From Streptomyces caniscabiei (GTDB taxonomy: Bacteria > Actinomycetota > Actinomycetes > Streptomycetales > Streptomycetaceae): 64,000 bases of DNA. Below, in pieces: positions 1 to 7,489 of the stretch. Position numbers and translations under genes: made by a program. The notes beneath the pieces were generated by a model. That model was not told where the DNA came from. It saw only the letters and a program-made list of their open reading frames with translations, and did not search any database. Every line of letters begins with the position of its first letter. Positions within the stretch are counted from its first letter, which is position 1. The stretch is taken from the NCBI RefSeq assembly GCF_014930365.1, contig NZ_JABXWI010000021.1, positions 62,001-126,000 on the forward strand, written 5' to 3'.

Positions 1-51
1 TCACGGCTCTGACCCACGTCCTCGGTCCGTACGCCGACCGCACCGCGGCCC

Positions 52-924
52 CTACGGCCGGCCGAAGAACTCGAGAGCCGTCGGCACGAACTGCTCGTGG
101 TACTGGAAGATGCCGCCGTGGCCGCCGTCGGGGTAGATCACCAGCTCGGAGTTCGGCAGTCGCCGGTCCATGTCGTACGAGTTCGACGTCGGAACCATCC
201 TGTCGTCGTCACCGTTGGCGACGAGCACGGGCTGCTGGATGCGGGAGAGATCCTGCGGCTGTGCCAGCCCCCAGCGGTGGATGGCTTTGAGCTGGGAGAA
301 GTAGGAGGTGAGGCGGATCGCCTTGTCCCGGTCCTTGGTGCGCTCCTTCAGGCGGGCCAGGAACTGCTTGCCGGCCCGAATCCCGTTCGGGGTGCGGGTG
401 AAGAAGAGGAACTGCTTCACGTCCTGAAGGGTGAGCAGTGCCCGGAGGGTGTCGTAGTGCGAGATCCGGGTCACGTTCTTGATGCCCTCGCCGCCGGCCG
501 GACCGGTGCCCGCGAGGATCAGCCTGCGGATGAGCTGCGGGTCGGTCTCGGCGATCACCTGGGCGATCATGCCGCCCATCGAGAAGCTGAGGACGTCGAC
601 CTGCTCGAAGCCCAGCGCCCGGATGAAGGTGACGGCGTCCTTGGCCATCTCCTCGATGGTCTTCGGCGTCACGCCGCTGGACGCGCCCACGCCCCGGTTG
701 TCGAACGTGATCACCCGGTGCTTGGTGGCGATGCCGTCGACGACCCGGGGGTCCCAGTTGTCGAGGACCGCGGCGAGGTGGGTGATGAAGATGACCGGCA
801 TACCGGTCCGGGGGCCGAGGTCGCGGTAGGCGAAGGTCACTCCGTCGGCGGTGACGGTGCGGGTCTGCGCGTGCTTGTACGACGTCACCACGTCGCCGTC
901 GTTTCGTGTTTCGCGTGCGTTCAC
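52..924 (-). CDS. alpha/beta hydrolase
   Basis: A cytoplasmic alpha/beta-fold hydrolase of about 290 residues with no signal peptide. The nucleophile elbow reads SFSMGG and lies about 90 residues after the oxyanion-side strand (VIFITHLAAVLDNW). An acid-bearing strand (VANGDDDRMVP) and a C-terminal GGHGG histidine complete the triad. The GTG at 924 is preferred because GAAGGGC (complement of 931-937) lies 6 bases upstream; the frame stays open to 1071, but that extension is basic, low-complexity and has no ribosome site. The substrate is unknown. A TetR gene is encoded divergently about 700 bases away, with a perfect palindrome between them, which suggests an inducible detoxification or degradation pair (inference). 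Confidence 0.85.
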   Translation of the reverse strand: MNARETRNDGDVVTSYKHAQTRTVTADGVTFAYRDLGPRTGMPVIFITHLAAVLDNWDPRVVDGIATKHRVITFDNRGVGASSGVTPKTIEEMAKDAVTFIRALGFEQVDVLSFSMGGMIAQVIAETDPQLIRRLILAGTGPAGGEGIKNVTRISHYDTLRALLTLQDVKQFLFFTRTPNGIRAGKQFLARLKERTKDRDKAIRLTSYFSQLKAIHRWGLAQPQDLSRIQQPVLVANGDDDRMVPTSNSYDMDRRLPNSELVIYPDGGHGGIFQYHEQFVPTALEFFGRP

Positions 925-1104
925 GGTCGTGCCCTTCGATGTGTGGGTTACCGCCGGTTGCGCCAACCTCTTCTTCCTCACGGATGGGCGCGGAGCGGAT
1001 CCCAGGATTCCCGGCTGCGACTGCAGTCCGGTGTCGGCGGCCAGAGGAGGCCCCGGATGGCGAGAACCCACTGGATCAGGCTCCCGGACAACCCGTCGAC
1101 CATT

Positions 1105-1122
1105 GAAGTATGATCATACTTC
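1105..1122. promoter_or_regulatory. 18-bp perfect palindrome, candidate operator
   Basis: GAAGTATGATCATACTTC is a perfect 18-bp inverted repeat and strikingly AT-rich for this genome. It lies between the hydrolase (start 924) and the TetR gene (start 1637), about 180 bases upstream of the hydrolase. TetR-family operators are commonly palindromes of this size, so it is a likely target of the neighbouring TetR protein; this is inference from position and symmetry. Confidence 0.6.
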
Positions 1123-1554
1123 TATCGAGGTGCAAGTGGCGGGCCGAACGAGATGCACAACGGTGGAATCACAGGTTCCGCCTGGCACGTGAGACCAGTC
1201 GGGCGGCATGCCGAGGTCCTGGAGGACGGCGAACAGTGTGGACGGCCCCGGTTCGGCCTGGCGGGCGCGACTGGCATGCACGTCCGCCCCAGCCTGAACC
1301 TCGAACTGCCGCAGCGTTCACCCGTGCTCCTGCGCAGCCGCCCTGGACGAAGGGACAGCCCCCCGACTACGCCGCGCCGGCTTCACGCCGAGTAGGGGCG
1401 ACCTGGGTCGACAGGGGGCCTTCATGGCGAGCGGAGACCGCGACCAGACGCGGACCCGCGTGCGGGCCAGCAGTACGGACGGACATGCGCGGCGCGGACC
1501 GAGAGGCGGAGCGGACACCGCAGCGAGGGCGCCGGAGTCCGAGGTTTACGAGGT
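1123..1554. other. intergenic, no gene recognised
   Basis: About 430 bases between the palindrome and the tetR promoter. Frames are open on both strands only because of high GC; none has a recognisable domain or a ribosome site. It may be decayed sequence. Confidence 0.5.
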
Positions 1555-1584
1555 TATTGAATTACGTTCACAATACAATACATT
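1555..1584 (+). promoter_or_regulatory. tetR promoter with inverted repeat
   Basis: This short AT-rich island holds TTGAAT (1557-1562) and TACATT (1579-1584), separated by 16 bases, a plausible -35/-10 pair about 50 bases before the TetR start. TATTG (1555-1559) faces CAATA (1571-1575), which is directly repeated at 1576-1580. The inverted repeat overlaps the promoter, as expected for an autoregulatory TetR site. Positions are direct observation; the function is inferred. Confidence 0.45.
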
Positions 1585-1636
1585 GGAGGAGCCGCTGGAG
1601 GGCGAGTGGCCCACCCGGCACGCAGAGGAGTGTGCG

Positions 1637-2239
1637 GTGCGATACAGGCAAGAGCACAAGCAGGCCACCAGGCAGAGGATCATCAAGACGGCCGGCCGCC
1701 GCTTCAAGGGGGACGGCATCGACGGCTCGGGCATCGCGGCGGTCATGAGGGACGCGGGGCTGACCAACGGCGCCTTCTACACCCACTTCACGTCCAAGGA
1801 CGACCTGGTGGCCACGACGATCGCCGACCAGCTGCAGGCACAGAACGCGAGCATCGTCGCGCACGCGGAGCCAGGCCGCGCGGGCCTCGAACAGATCGTG
1901 CGCTGGTACCTGTCCCCCTGGCACCGCGACAGCCGCGACACCGGCTGCCCCTCCGCCGCCCTGCTCGACGAGATAGGGCGCTGCACACACCCGACCAAGC
2001 GGGCGTACACCGACGGCGTGCTGGTCGTCGCCGACGGCATCGCCGCCCGCCTGGCCCCGCACGACCCGCTCTCGGTCCGCACCATGGCACTCAGCGCGTA
2101 CGCCATGATGGCCGGCACGCTCCAACTCGCGCGCGCCCTCGCCGACCCCCAGCTGGCCGATCAAGTCCTCGAACAGGGCGTCCACAACGCCCTCGCACTG
2201 CTGGGCATCGAGCACGGGTACACCACAACCCCGAACTGA
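1637..2239 (+). CDS. TetR/AcrR family transcriptional regulator
   Basis: A 200-residue one-component repressor. The N-terminal helix-turn-helix runs from about residue 10 to 55 (TRQRIIKTAGRRFK, then GIAAVMRDAGLTNGAFYTHF), ending in the typical YTHFTSKDDL signature. The remaining 140 residues form a helical ligand-binding domain with no identifiable ligand. The GTG at 1637 is chosen because AGAGGAG (1624-1630) is ideally spaced; translation from farther upstream would add an unconserved 70-residue tail. It probably controls itself and the divergent hydrolase through the palindrome at 1105 and the repeat at 1555. Confidence 0.9.
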   Translation: MRYRQEHKQATRQRIIKTAGRRFKGDGIDGSGIAAVMRDAGLTNGAFYTHFTSKDDLVATTIADQLQAQNASIVAHAEPGRAGLEQIVRWYLSPWHRDSRDTGCPSAALLDEIGRCTHPTKRAYTDGVLVVADGIAARLAPHDPLSVRTMALSAYAMMAGTLQLARALADPQLADQVLEQGVHNALALLGIEHGYTTTPN

Positions 2240-2450
2240 CCTGCCCAGAACGCGCCGGTCGCCGCGGCGGCCCGTCGCACCTGCGCAGCGCACCGCTTGA
2301 CCCCGCCGTGCCAGTTGCTCGGTGTCACGCTGGGCGCTCGCGCAACCGCGCCGCAGGTTTTTGCTTACCCGTCAACTGAGCCGCGGGGTGGACGGTCTGG
2401 ACGAAAATTCCTTGCAGACAAGGGCAGTGAGCGCCCTACGGTTGCCTCCC

Positions 2451-3335
2451 GTGACCATCGAGATGCCCTACCAGTCGCTTCCGATCGACCAGTCCGACGT
2501 GCGCTACATCCACGGACCCGATTCCGCTCCGCAGCCGGGCGTGCCCGCGGGCGAGACGGTCGCGTTCGAGTGGAGCGACAGCGCGGTCTACCCGGGAACC
2601 TTCCGCAAGTTCTGGGTCCACGTGCCCGCGCAGTACGACCCAGCGGAACCAGCGTCCTTGATGGTGTTCCAGGACGGATGGTGGTATCTGGACCCCGCAG
2701 GGGAGGTACGCGGCGCGATGGTCCTGGACAACCTCATTCACCGAGGCGACATACCCGTCACCATCGGCGTGTTCGTCGATCCCGGTGTCTTCCCCGGAGC
2801 GGAGAACCCGAAGAATCGAAACAACGAGTACGACGCCTTCGACGACCAGTACGTGACCTTCCTCCTCACCGAGATCATCCCGCAGGTCGCGGAGCGCTAT
2901 GCCATCGCTCAGTCGCCCGAACAGTGGGGCATCTGCGGCGGGAGCAGTGGCGGCAACTGTGCCTTTACCGCCGCGTGGCTGCGTCCGGACAAGTTCCGCC
3001 GTGTCATCGGATACCTGTCCAGCTTCGCGCAGATGCCGGACGGCAATCCCTACCCGCAGCTCATCGCCCGCGTACCCCGCAAGCCGCTGCGCGTCTTCAT
3101 GCAAGGCGGACACCGCGACCTGAACTGGAACGAGCCGCAGTGGAACTGGCTCGCCGAAAACCTGCGCGTGGCAGCCGCTCTCGCCGAAGCGGGCTACGAC
3201 TTCCGCCTGGTCCTGGGAGACGGCGGCCACAGCCCCAACCACGGCGGCGTCCTGCTGCCTGACGCGCTGCGCTGGCTGTGGCGGCCCGACGATTCCTCAT
3301 GCCGTTCGTCAAGCCACAGGGCACGCGCGAAGTAA
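2451..3335 (+). CDS. esterase D-like alpha/beta hydrolase
   Basis: About 294 residues, resembling the enterochelin-esterase/esterase D (PF00756) family. An N-terminal half contains PGTFRKFWVHVP and the strand PASLMVFQDGWWY. The nucleophile serine lies in GICGGSSGGNCAF, and the catalytic histidine is probably in LGDGGHSPNHGG near the C-terminus. There is no signal peptide, so it is likely intracellular. The start is uncertain: GTG 2427, GTG 2451 and ATG 2463 are all in frame and none has a convincing ribosome site. It stands alone between the TetR gene and a VOC gene, so context does not reveal its substrate. Confidence 0.8.
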   Translation: MTIEMPYQSLPIDQSDVRYIHGPDSAPQPGVPAGETVAFEWSDSAVYPGTFRKFWVHVPAQYDPAEPASLMVFQDGWWYLDPAGEVRGAMVLDNLIHRGDIPVTIGVFVDPGVFPGAENPKNRNNEYDAFDDQYVTFLLTEIIPQVAERYAIAQSPEQWGICGGSSGGNCAFTAAWLRPDKFRRVIGYLSSFAQMPDGNPYPQLIARVPRKPLRVFMQGGHRDLNWNEPQWNWLAENLRVAAALAEAGYDFRLVLGDGGHSPNHGGVLLPDALRWLWRPDDSSCRSSSHRARAK

Positions 3336-3394
3336 CGGGCCGGGGATTGTCAGAGGTGCCCGGTACGGTCAGTCCATCAGACTGGGGAGGGCTC

Positions 3395-3832
3395 ATGGCG
3401 ACCAAGTGGAGCTTGACGATCGACTGCGCGTACCCGGCCAAGCTGGCCAAGTTCTGGGCGCTGGCATTGGGCTACGTGGAGAAGCCCGCGCCCGCAGGGT
3501 TCGGGAGCTGGGAGGAGTGGTTCGCGCACCATGGCGTTCCGGAGGACGAGTGGGATGACGGGGCGTATCTCTCGGATCCGGACGGCGTAGGCCCCACCTT
3601 GTCCTTCTTGAAGGTGCCGGAGCCGAAGTTGATGAAGAACCGGTTGCACCTCGACGTGCACGTAGGTGGCGGCCGTGAAACACCGTGGGAGATCCGCTGG
3701 CCGCGTGTGGTCGAGGCGGTCGAGCGGTTGACCACGGCGGGTGCGACTGTGGTCCGCGAGGACGAGCTGCAGGGCAGGCCGGATCACGTGGTGATGGCAG
3801 ACCCTGAAGGTAACGAGTTCTGCCTGGTCTGA
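3395..3832 (+). CDS. VOC family (glyoxalase-like) protein
   Basis: A 145-residue single-domain vicinal-oxygen-chelate protein. It opens with TIDCAYPAKLAKFWALALGY, the first beta-alpha-beta unit of actinobacterial glyoxalase-like proteins, continues with a DPDGVGPTLSFLKVPE strand, and ends with the second module (HLDVHV, then MADPEGNEFCLV). The ATG at 3395 follows a strong GGGGAGG site at 3384-3390. Such proteins bind metal or small ligands and range from dioxygenases to resistance binders; nothing nearby narrows the choice. Confidence 0.85.
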   Translation: MATKWSLTIDCAYPAKLAKFWALALGYVEKPAPAGFGSWEEWFAHHGVPEDEWDDGAYLSDPDGVGPTLSFLKVPEPKLMKNRLHLDVHVGGGRETPWEIRWPRVVEAVERLTTAGATVVREDELQGRPDHVVMADPEGNEFCLV

Positions 3833-3881
3833 CGGAACGCGCCAGATCGGCCGTCCGACGCGGAACGTGTCGCGTCCGTTC

Positions 3882-4311
3882 CTACGCGGCAGCCCTTGCC
3901 GGCGGAGCTGGCTCGTAGCACCGTCAACGTAGGAGGGCCCATTGGACGTTGCCCCGGCGTCGAGCGAGGGCCGAGGACGGCCTGGGTGTGGCGCTTGCCC
4001 TCAGCTCGTTTGCGGTCGTAGAACCTGCGCGACTCCTCGCACTTACGGATGCTGAACAACGCTGAGGTGTAGAAGACGCGTTGGAGGCGGCGGCTGTATC
4101 GCTGCGGGCGCTTCAGATTCCCGCTGATCTTCCCGGAGTCACGGGGCACCGGGGCGACGCCGCCGAAGCCGGCGAGGCGGTCGGGGGTGCCGAAGGCGGT
4201 CATGTCGCCGGCGGTGGTGGCCAGGAATTCGGCACCGAGGATGATTCCCAGGCCGGGCAGGCTGGTGTGCTGGCGTTCGGCGGCTTCGATGGCCGTCTCG
4301 GCGAGCGGTGA
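3882..4311 (-). pseudogene. IS110/IS116-type transposase remnant
   Basis: On the minus strand the sequence encodes the C-terminal third of an IS110-family transposase. It has SLPGLGIILGAEFLAT, then FGTPDRLAGFGGVAPVPRDSG, and the RYSRRLQRVFY-to-HTQAV segment typical of the transposase_20 domain. The N-terminal RuvC-like catalytic half is missing. Near 3960 the frame shifts (ALARRRGNVQWALLR continues in the next frame), an in-frame TGA follows, and the native C-terminus (RCYEPAPPA) ends at the stop at 3882-3884. The element is dead: 5' truncated, frameshifted and interrupted. IS ends could not be defined. Confidence 0.75.
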
Positions 4312-4312
4312 C

Positions 4313-4440
4313 GGTGTTGGTCATGCAGGCCGACGCAACGTTCTGGGACTCGCTCGTGTTCGACGGAATCGACGACCTGAACGTCGAATCGGTGACCGGC
4401 TCCCCCGCGACCCGCCGCGTGCGCTCGGAGCGTGTGACCC
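4313..4440 (+). pseudogene. possible ISL3-type transposase N-terminal remnant
   Basis: The plus strand reads DSLVFDGIDDLNVESVTG and then ATRRVRSERVTH. This resembles the N-terminus of ISL3-family transposases with the zinc-finger cysteines deleted. The match is short and made by eye, so this is tentative; it abuts the IS110 remnant, which is consistent with a small graveyard of insertion sequences. Confidence 0.3.
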
Positions 4441-4494
4441 ACAAGGCGAGCGTCGAACGGTACTGGCACCCAAGCGGAGCCGGTGGCCGGTCGG

Positions 4495-5103
4495 TCAGGG
4501 GCGGGCGGCGTCGAAGAGGGGTTCGAGCGGCTCTCCCTCGTAGCCGATGACGAGGCAGGCCGCTGCTTCCGGTCCTCCGGAACGCTCCACGAGCCGGGCC
4601 AGGACCGTCGCCTCGGACGGCAGTTCGTCCGGGTCGATTCCGAGCGCGCGGGCCGCACGGTCGCGTCGCCGGTCGAAGTCAGGCAGGTCCTCCCGGTACT
4701 CATCGGCAACCGTCTGGAGTTCCTCAGCTGTCCGACCGGGAGCGTCTCGCCACCACGGCACCACAAGACACAGCTGCACCAACTCCGGCAGCCCGAGCGC
4801 GAGCGGACCGGCTTCGCCGTCCAGGCTCACGTACACCACCGGGCGTTCCTCACCGCCCTCACCGACGAAGCAGAACGCATCCCCCGAACCCGCCCGCGCG
4901 AACTGCTCCAACCGGGCCCCGGAGGCGAGTCGGACTCCTTCCTCCAACTCGTGGTCGTCGGGGGCCGTCGCATCGAGGTCCGCGACACCGGCAAAGAACG
5001 CGACAGCCTCCTCATCGGCGCCCAGGAGGGGCAGCAATGCCTCCGGGCGGCCGGAGCGGCAGGCGGGTGTGGCAGGCCCGGCCGGTACGTTCGATCCGTT
5101 CAC
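4495..5103 (-). CDS. hypothetical protein, SUKH (SMI1/KNR4)-like
   Basis: About 202 residues, acidic and without signal peptide or membrane segments. The central region (HELEEGVRLASGARLEQFAR, then GDAFCFVGEGGEERPVVYV) has the alternating hydrophobic-strand and acidic-loop pattern of SUKH-type proteins, followed by LPELVQLCLVVPWW. SUKH proteins often act as immunity proteins in polymorphic-toxin systems, but no toxin is visible here. The family call is by general resemblance only. The GTG start at 5103 has a weak ribosome site; a start inside the first 15 residues is possible. Confidence 0.55.
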   Translation of the reverse strand: MNGSNVPAGPATPACRSGRPEALLPLLGADEEAVAFFAGVADLDATAPDDHELEEGVRLASGARLEQFARAGSGDAFCFVGEGGEERPVVYVSLDGEAGPLALGLPELVQLCLVVPWWRDAPGRTAEELQTVADEYREDLPDFDRRRDRAARALGIDPDELPSEATVLARLVERSGGPEAAACLVIGYEGEPLEPLFDAARP

Positions 5104-5318
5104 CCGGCCACCGTATCCCGCACCCCCGACGGCAGTCGGGCAGGTCCTGCCGGTCGCCGGTGTTGTCGAGACCTCCGCGAATCAGGTCGAGGCTCGTTGC
5201 ACGTCAAGACCAGCACCCCTACCCCCGGCAACGGCACCGACCTCTTCCCCAGGGCAGCAGAGCGAATCTGTCCCACCAGTCGCGAGTCGCCGTCGACCGG
5301 GGCGGCCGCGCGATCGGG

Positions 5319-6116
5319 TCAGAGCGTGAGCACCGGTCGCGTGGAGAAGTCTTCGTACTGGTCCTCTCCGTCCGGTCCGTACACGAACTCGGCCATCTCG
5401 GGGTTTCGGTTGGCGGTCGCCAGGGGGAGCCAGGCCAGCAGGTGACCGTAGCCGCCGCACACCGACTCGCCCCCGTCGCCGCCGTGGATCGCGGTGACAT
5501 CGCTGGTCAGCTCGGCGCGGTAGGTGTCGTAGGTGATGTGCAGGCCGAAGGCGTTCAGTTCGTTGTGCGGGCCGGTGTCGTCGCCGTAGGGGATGCGGTC
5601 GAGGGGACAGTCGTCGCCCCAGCGGAACAGGGTGTCCGCTCCGGCGCCGCAGGCGTGTTCCCACTCGTCGGAGCTCGGCATCCGCAGGCCACGGGCAAAG
5701 AGGGCGGGCGGCATGTCGGCCGGAGGTCCGGTGAGGGTCTCGTCCTCCACGGCCATCAGGACGGTGTCCAGATGGACGCTGCGGCGAGCGCTGAGAATCC
5801 GTGCGAGGTGGGTCCGCAGATCGGGCCCGTAGCCGTAGCCCTGCTCCTGGCTCTCGGCGTAGTCGGCGGCCTGCTGCGCGGTCGGCTTCCAGGTGGCGAC
5901 GTCGAAGCCCAGGGACACCCGGCCGCCGGGTATCAGGGCGAACTCTTGCCCGTCCCGTTCGACGCGGACGCGGTGCAGCGGGGCACCGAGGTGTTCCACG
6001 GCCTCGACGAGTGACACCCGGCCGCCGACGTGGTCAGCGACGTTCTGGGCGATCCGCCGGGCGGTGACCTCGTCGAAGGTCCGCCACAGGTCGAGGGTGA
6101 GATCAGCAAGCGACAC
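5319..6116 (-). CDS. FGE-sulfatase/SUMF1-domain-like protein
   Basis: About 265 residues. The C-terminal half carries the formylglycine-generating-enzyme-like signature GLRMPSSDEWEHACGAGADT followed by LFRWGDDCP and NAFGLHI, as in SUMF1-type folds (PF03781). The N-terminal half (LTLDLWRTFDEVTARRI, then FALIPGGRVSLGFD) also fits the start of that fold. True FGEs activate sulfatases; many bacterial relatives have other roles, and no sulfatase is nearby. The GTG at 6116 is one of several in-frame starts (others at 6146 and 6212) and none has a clear ribosome site. Confidence 0.6.
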   Translation of the reverse strand: MSLADLTLDLWRTFDEVTARRIAQNVADHVGGRVSLVEAVEHLGAPLHRVRVERDGQEFALIPGGRVSLGFDVATWKPTAQQAADYAESQEQGYGYGPDLRTHLARILSARRSVHLDTVLMAVEDETLTGPPADMPPALFARGLRMPSSDEWEHACGAGADTLFRWGDDCPLDRIPYGDDTGPHNELNAFGLHITYDTYRAELTSDVTAIHGGDGGESVCGGYGHLLAWLPLATANRNPEMAEFVYGPDGEDQYEDFSTRPVLTL

Positions 6117-6326
6117 AGCCGGCAGTGTGGCACGCGGCACTGACACAGCACCGAGAAGCGCGGGCTCCGCCAACCAGGCGGGCGGGAGGGCTGGCGACCT
6201 GGAGGAGAGCACTCGGCGTGGACGGCGCCGCGGCCGGGTGGCGTGTGGTCACCGGGCACGCTGCGGCGCGCGAGGTCCAGCAACCACGCCTGGTCCTGGT
6301 CCATTGGCAAGCCCCGTACGGCGGTT

Positions 6327-6617
6327 TCACCGCTCGCCGTCGAAGTGGTCGAGAAGGGCATCGTGGCAGTCGTCCGCTCCGGGCCGGGTGCGCGTGAAGG
6401 CCAGCACGCCGTCGTCGTTGCCTTCCGCCTTGGCCTTGGCCACCTTGGCCTCGATGTCCGCGATGTACTCGGCGCACTCGGCACTGACGGGCTTCTCCGG
6501 CTGCGGGTCAGGCGCCGTAGAGGCGTTCAGTGCGGCGGTGACAGCGATACCGGCCACGCACAGCACCGCCCACACGGCAGCCCACGTGCGGCGGTTTGTC
6601 AGTAACGGCTTGGGCAT
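6327..6617 (-). CDS. small membrane-anchored hypothetical protein
   Basis: A 96-residue protein. A short basic N-terminus (TNRR) precedes one hydrophobic segment at residues 13-31 (WAAVWAVLCVAGIAVTAAL), then a proline-rich linker and an acidic, probably extracytoplasmic domain with two cysteines (SAECAEY, DDCHDAL). The ATG at 6617 has AGGA about 8 bases upstream. There is no lipobox cysteine, so it is more likely an uncleaved anchor or a Sec signal than a lipoprotein. Function unknown; it follows the SDR gene on the same strand at a 136-base distance. Confidence 0.7.
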   Translation of the reverse strand: MPKPLLTNRRTWAAVWAVLCVAGIAVTAALNASTAPDPQPEKPVSAECAEYIADIEAKVAKAKAEGNDDGVLAFTRTRPGADDCHDALLDHFDGER

Positions 6618-6753
6618 TCAGGCATCCTACGAGCGTCGCAGCGGGCTGTCGCCGAGTGGTGCGGTCTCTCAGCGGTCGAGCGCCCAGCGCGCCCTGGGCC
6701 ATCCGCCCGCGGCGGCCGTCGTGCGCTCGTACGCGACACCAGGCGTAAGGCTG

Positions 6754-7434
6754 TCAGTACGTCGCCCGCCCTCCGCTGATGTCGTAGACCGCACCGGTGG
6801 AGAAGCTGACCCGGTCCGAGGCGAGGAAGGCGACCAGTTCCGCCACCTCTTCCGGGCGTCCGATCCGCTGCATGGGGATGAGGCCGGTGATGTGTTCGAG
6901 CACCTCGGGAGCGGTGCTGTCGTTCATGGGGGTGGCGATGACCGCGGGTGTGATGACGTTGACGAGGACACCGCTGGTGGCCAGTTCCTTGCCGGCCGAT
7001 TTGGTGAGCGCGATCACGGCCGCCTTGGACGCGGAGTAGGCCGACAGGTTGGGGTTGCCGTCCTTGCCGGCCATGCTCGCGAAGTTGACCACGCGTCCCC
7101 AGCCCCGGTCGCGCATCCCGGGGACGAAGGTCCTCATGGTGTTCACCGTGCCCAGGACGTTGACGTCGAGGACCCGGCGCCATTCCTCGGTGGTGGTCTC
7201 CGTGAGCGGCTTGTTGGGGCCGACGATGCCCGCCGCGTTGACGAGTATGTCCACCGGTCCGATCTCGTCGCGGATCTGGCGCAGGGCCCGTTCGTCCGTC
7301 ACGTCCGCGCAGGCGTCGGCGCCGTGGATGTCCAGGGTGGTCACCCGTACCCCTTCGCTCCGAAGCCTCTGGGCAGCGGCTCGGCCGAGTCCGCCGGCGC
7401 CTCCGGTGACGAGGGCCGCCTTCGTGGTCGTCAT
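6754..7434 (-). CDS. SDR family oxidoreductase
   Basis: A 226-residue classical short-chain dehydrogenase. The N-terminal Rossmann motif is TGGAGGLG, followed by the NAAG motif (ILVNAAG), the catalytic serine region VVNFASMAGKDG, and YSASK for the Tyr/Lys pair. It ends with GAVYDISGG. AGGAG lies 4 bases before the ATG. It is the last gene of a minus-strand operon (dehydratase, FAD/Fe-S oxidoreductase, SDR) with only 55 bases after the preceding gene. In context it probably oxidises a sugar or keto-sugar-acid intermediate, for example as a sugar 1-dehydrogenase, but the substrate is inferred. Confidence 0.88.
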   Translation of the reverse strand: MTTTKAALVTGGAGGLGRAAAQRLRSEGVRVTTLDIHGADACADVTDERALRQIRDEIGPVDILVNAAGIVGPNKPLTETTTEEWRRVLDVNVLGTVNTMRTFVPGMRDRGWGRVVNFASMAGKDGNPNLSAYSASKAAVIALTKSAGKELATSGVLVNVITPAVIATPMNDSTAPEVLEHITGLIPMQRIGRPEEVAELVAFLASDRVSFSTGAVYDISGGRATY

Positions 7435-7489
7435 GGCTCTCCTGTGAGTCGAGGGCGTGGGTACGAACGCGCGAGCTTTCCTCTCCCGG

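Noticed and set aside
97..1113. Long plus-strand open frame opposite the first hydrolase
   Set aside because: It is a high-GC shadow: no family resemblance and no ribosome site, while the minus strand encodes a clear alpha/beta hydrolase.
4495..6617. Toxin-immunity cassette suggested by the SUKH-like gene
   Set aside because: No toxin, secretion marker or repeat-rich carrier is present nearby.
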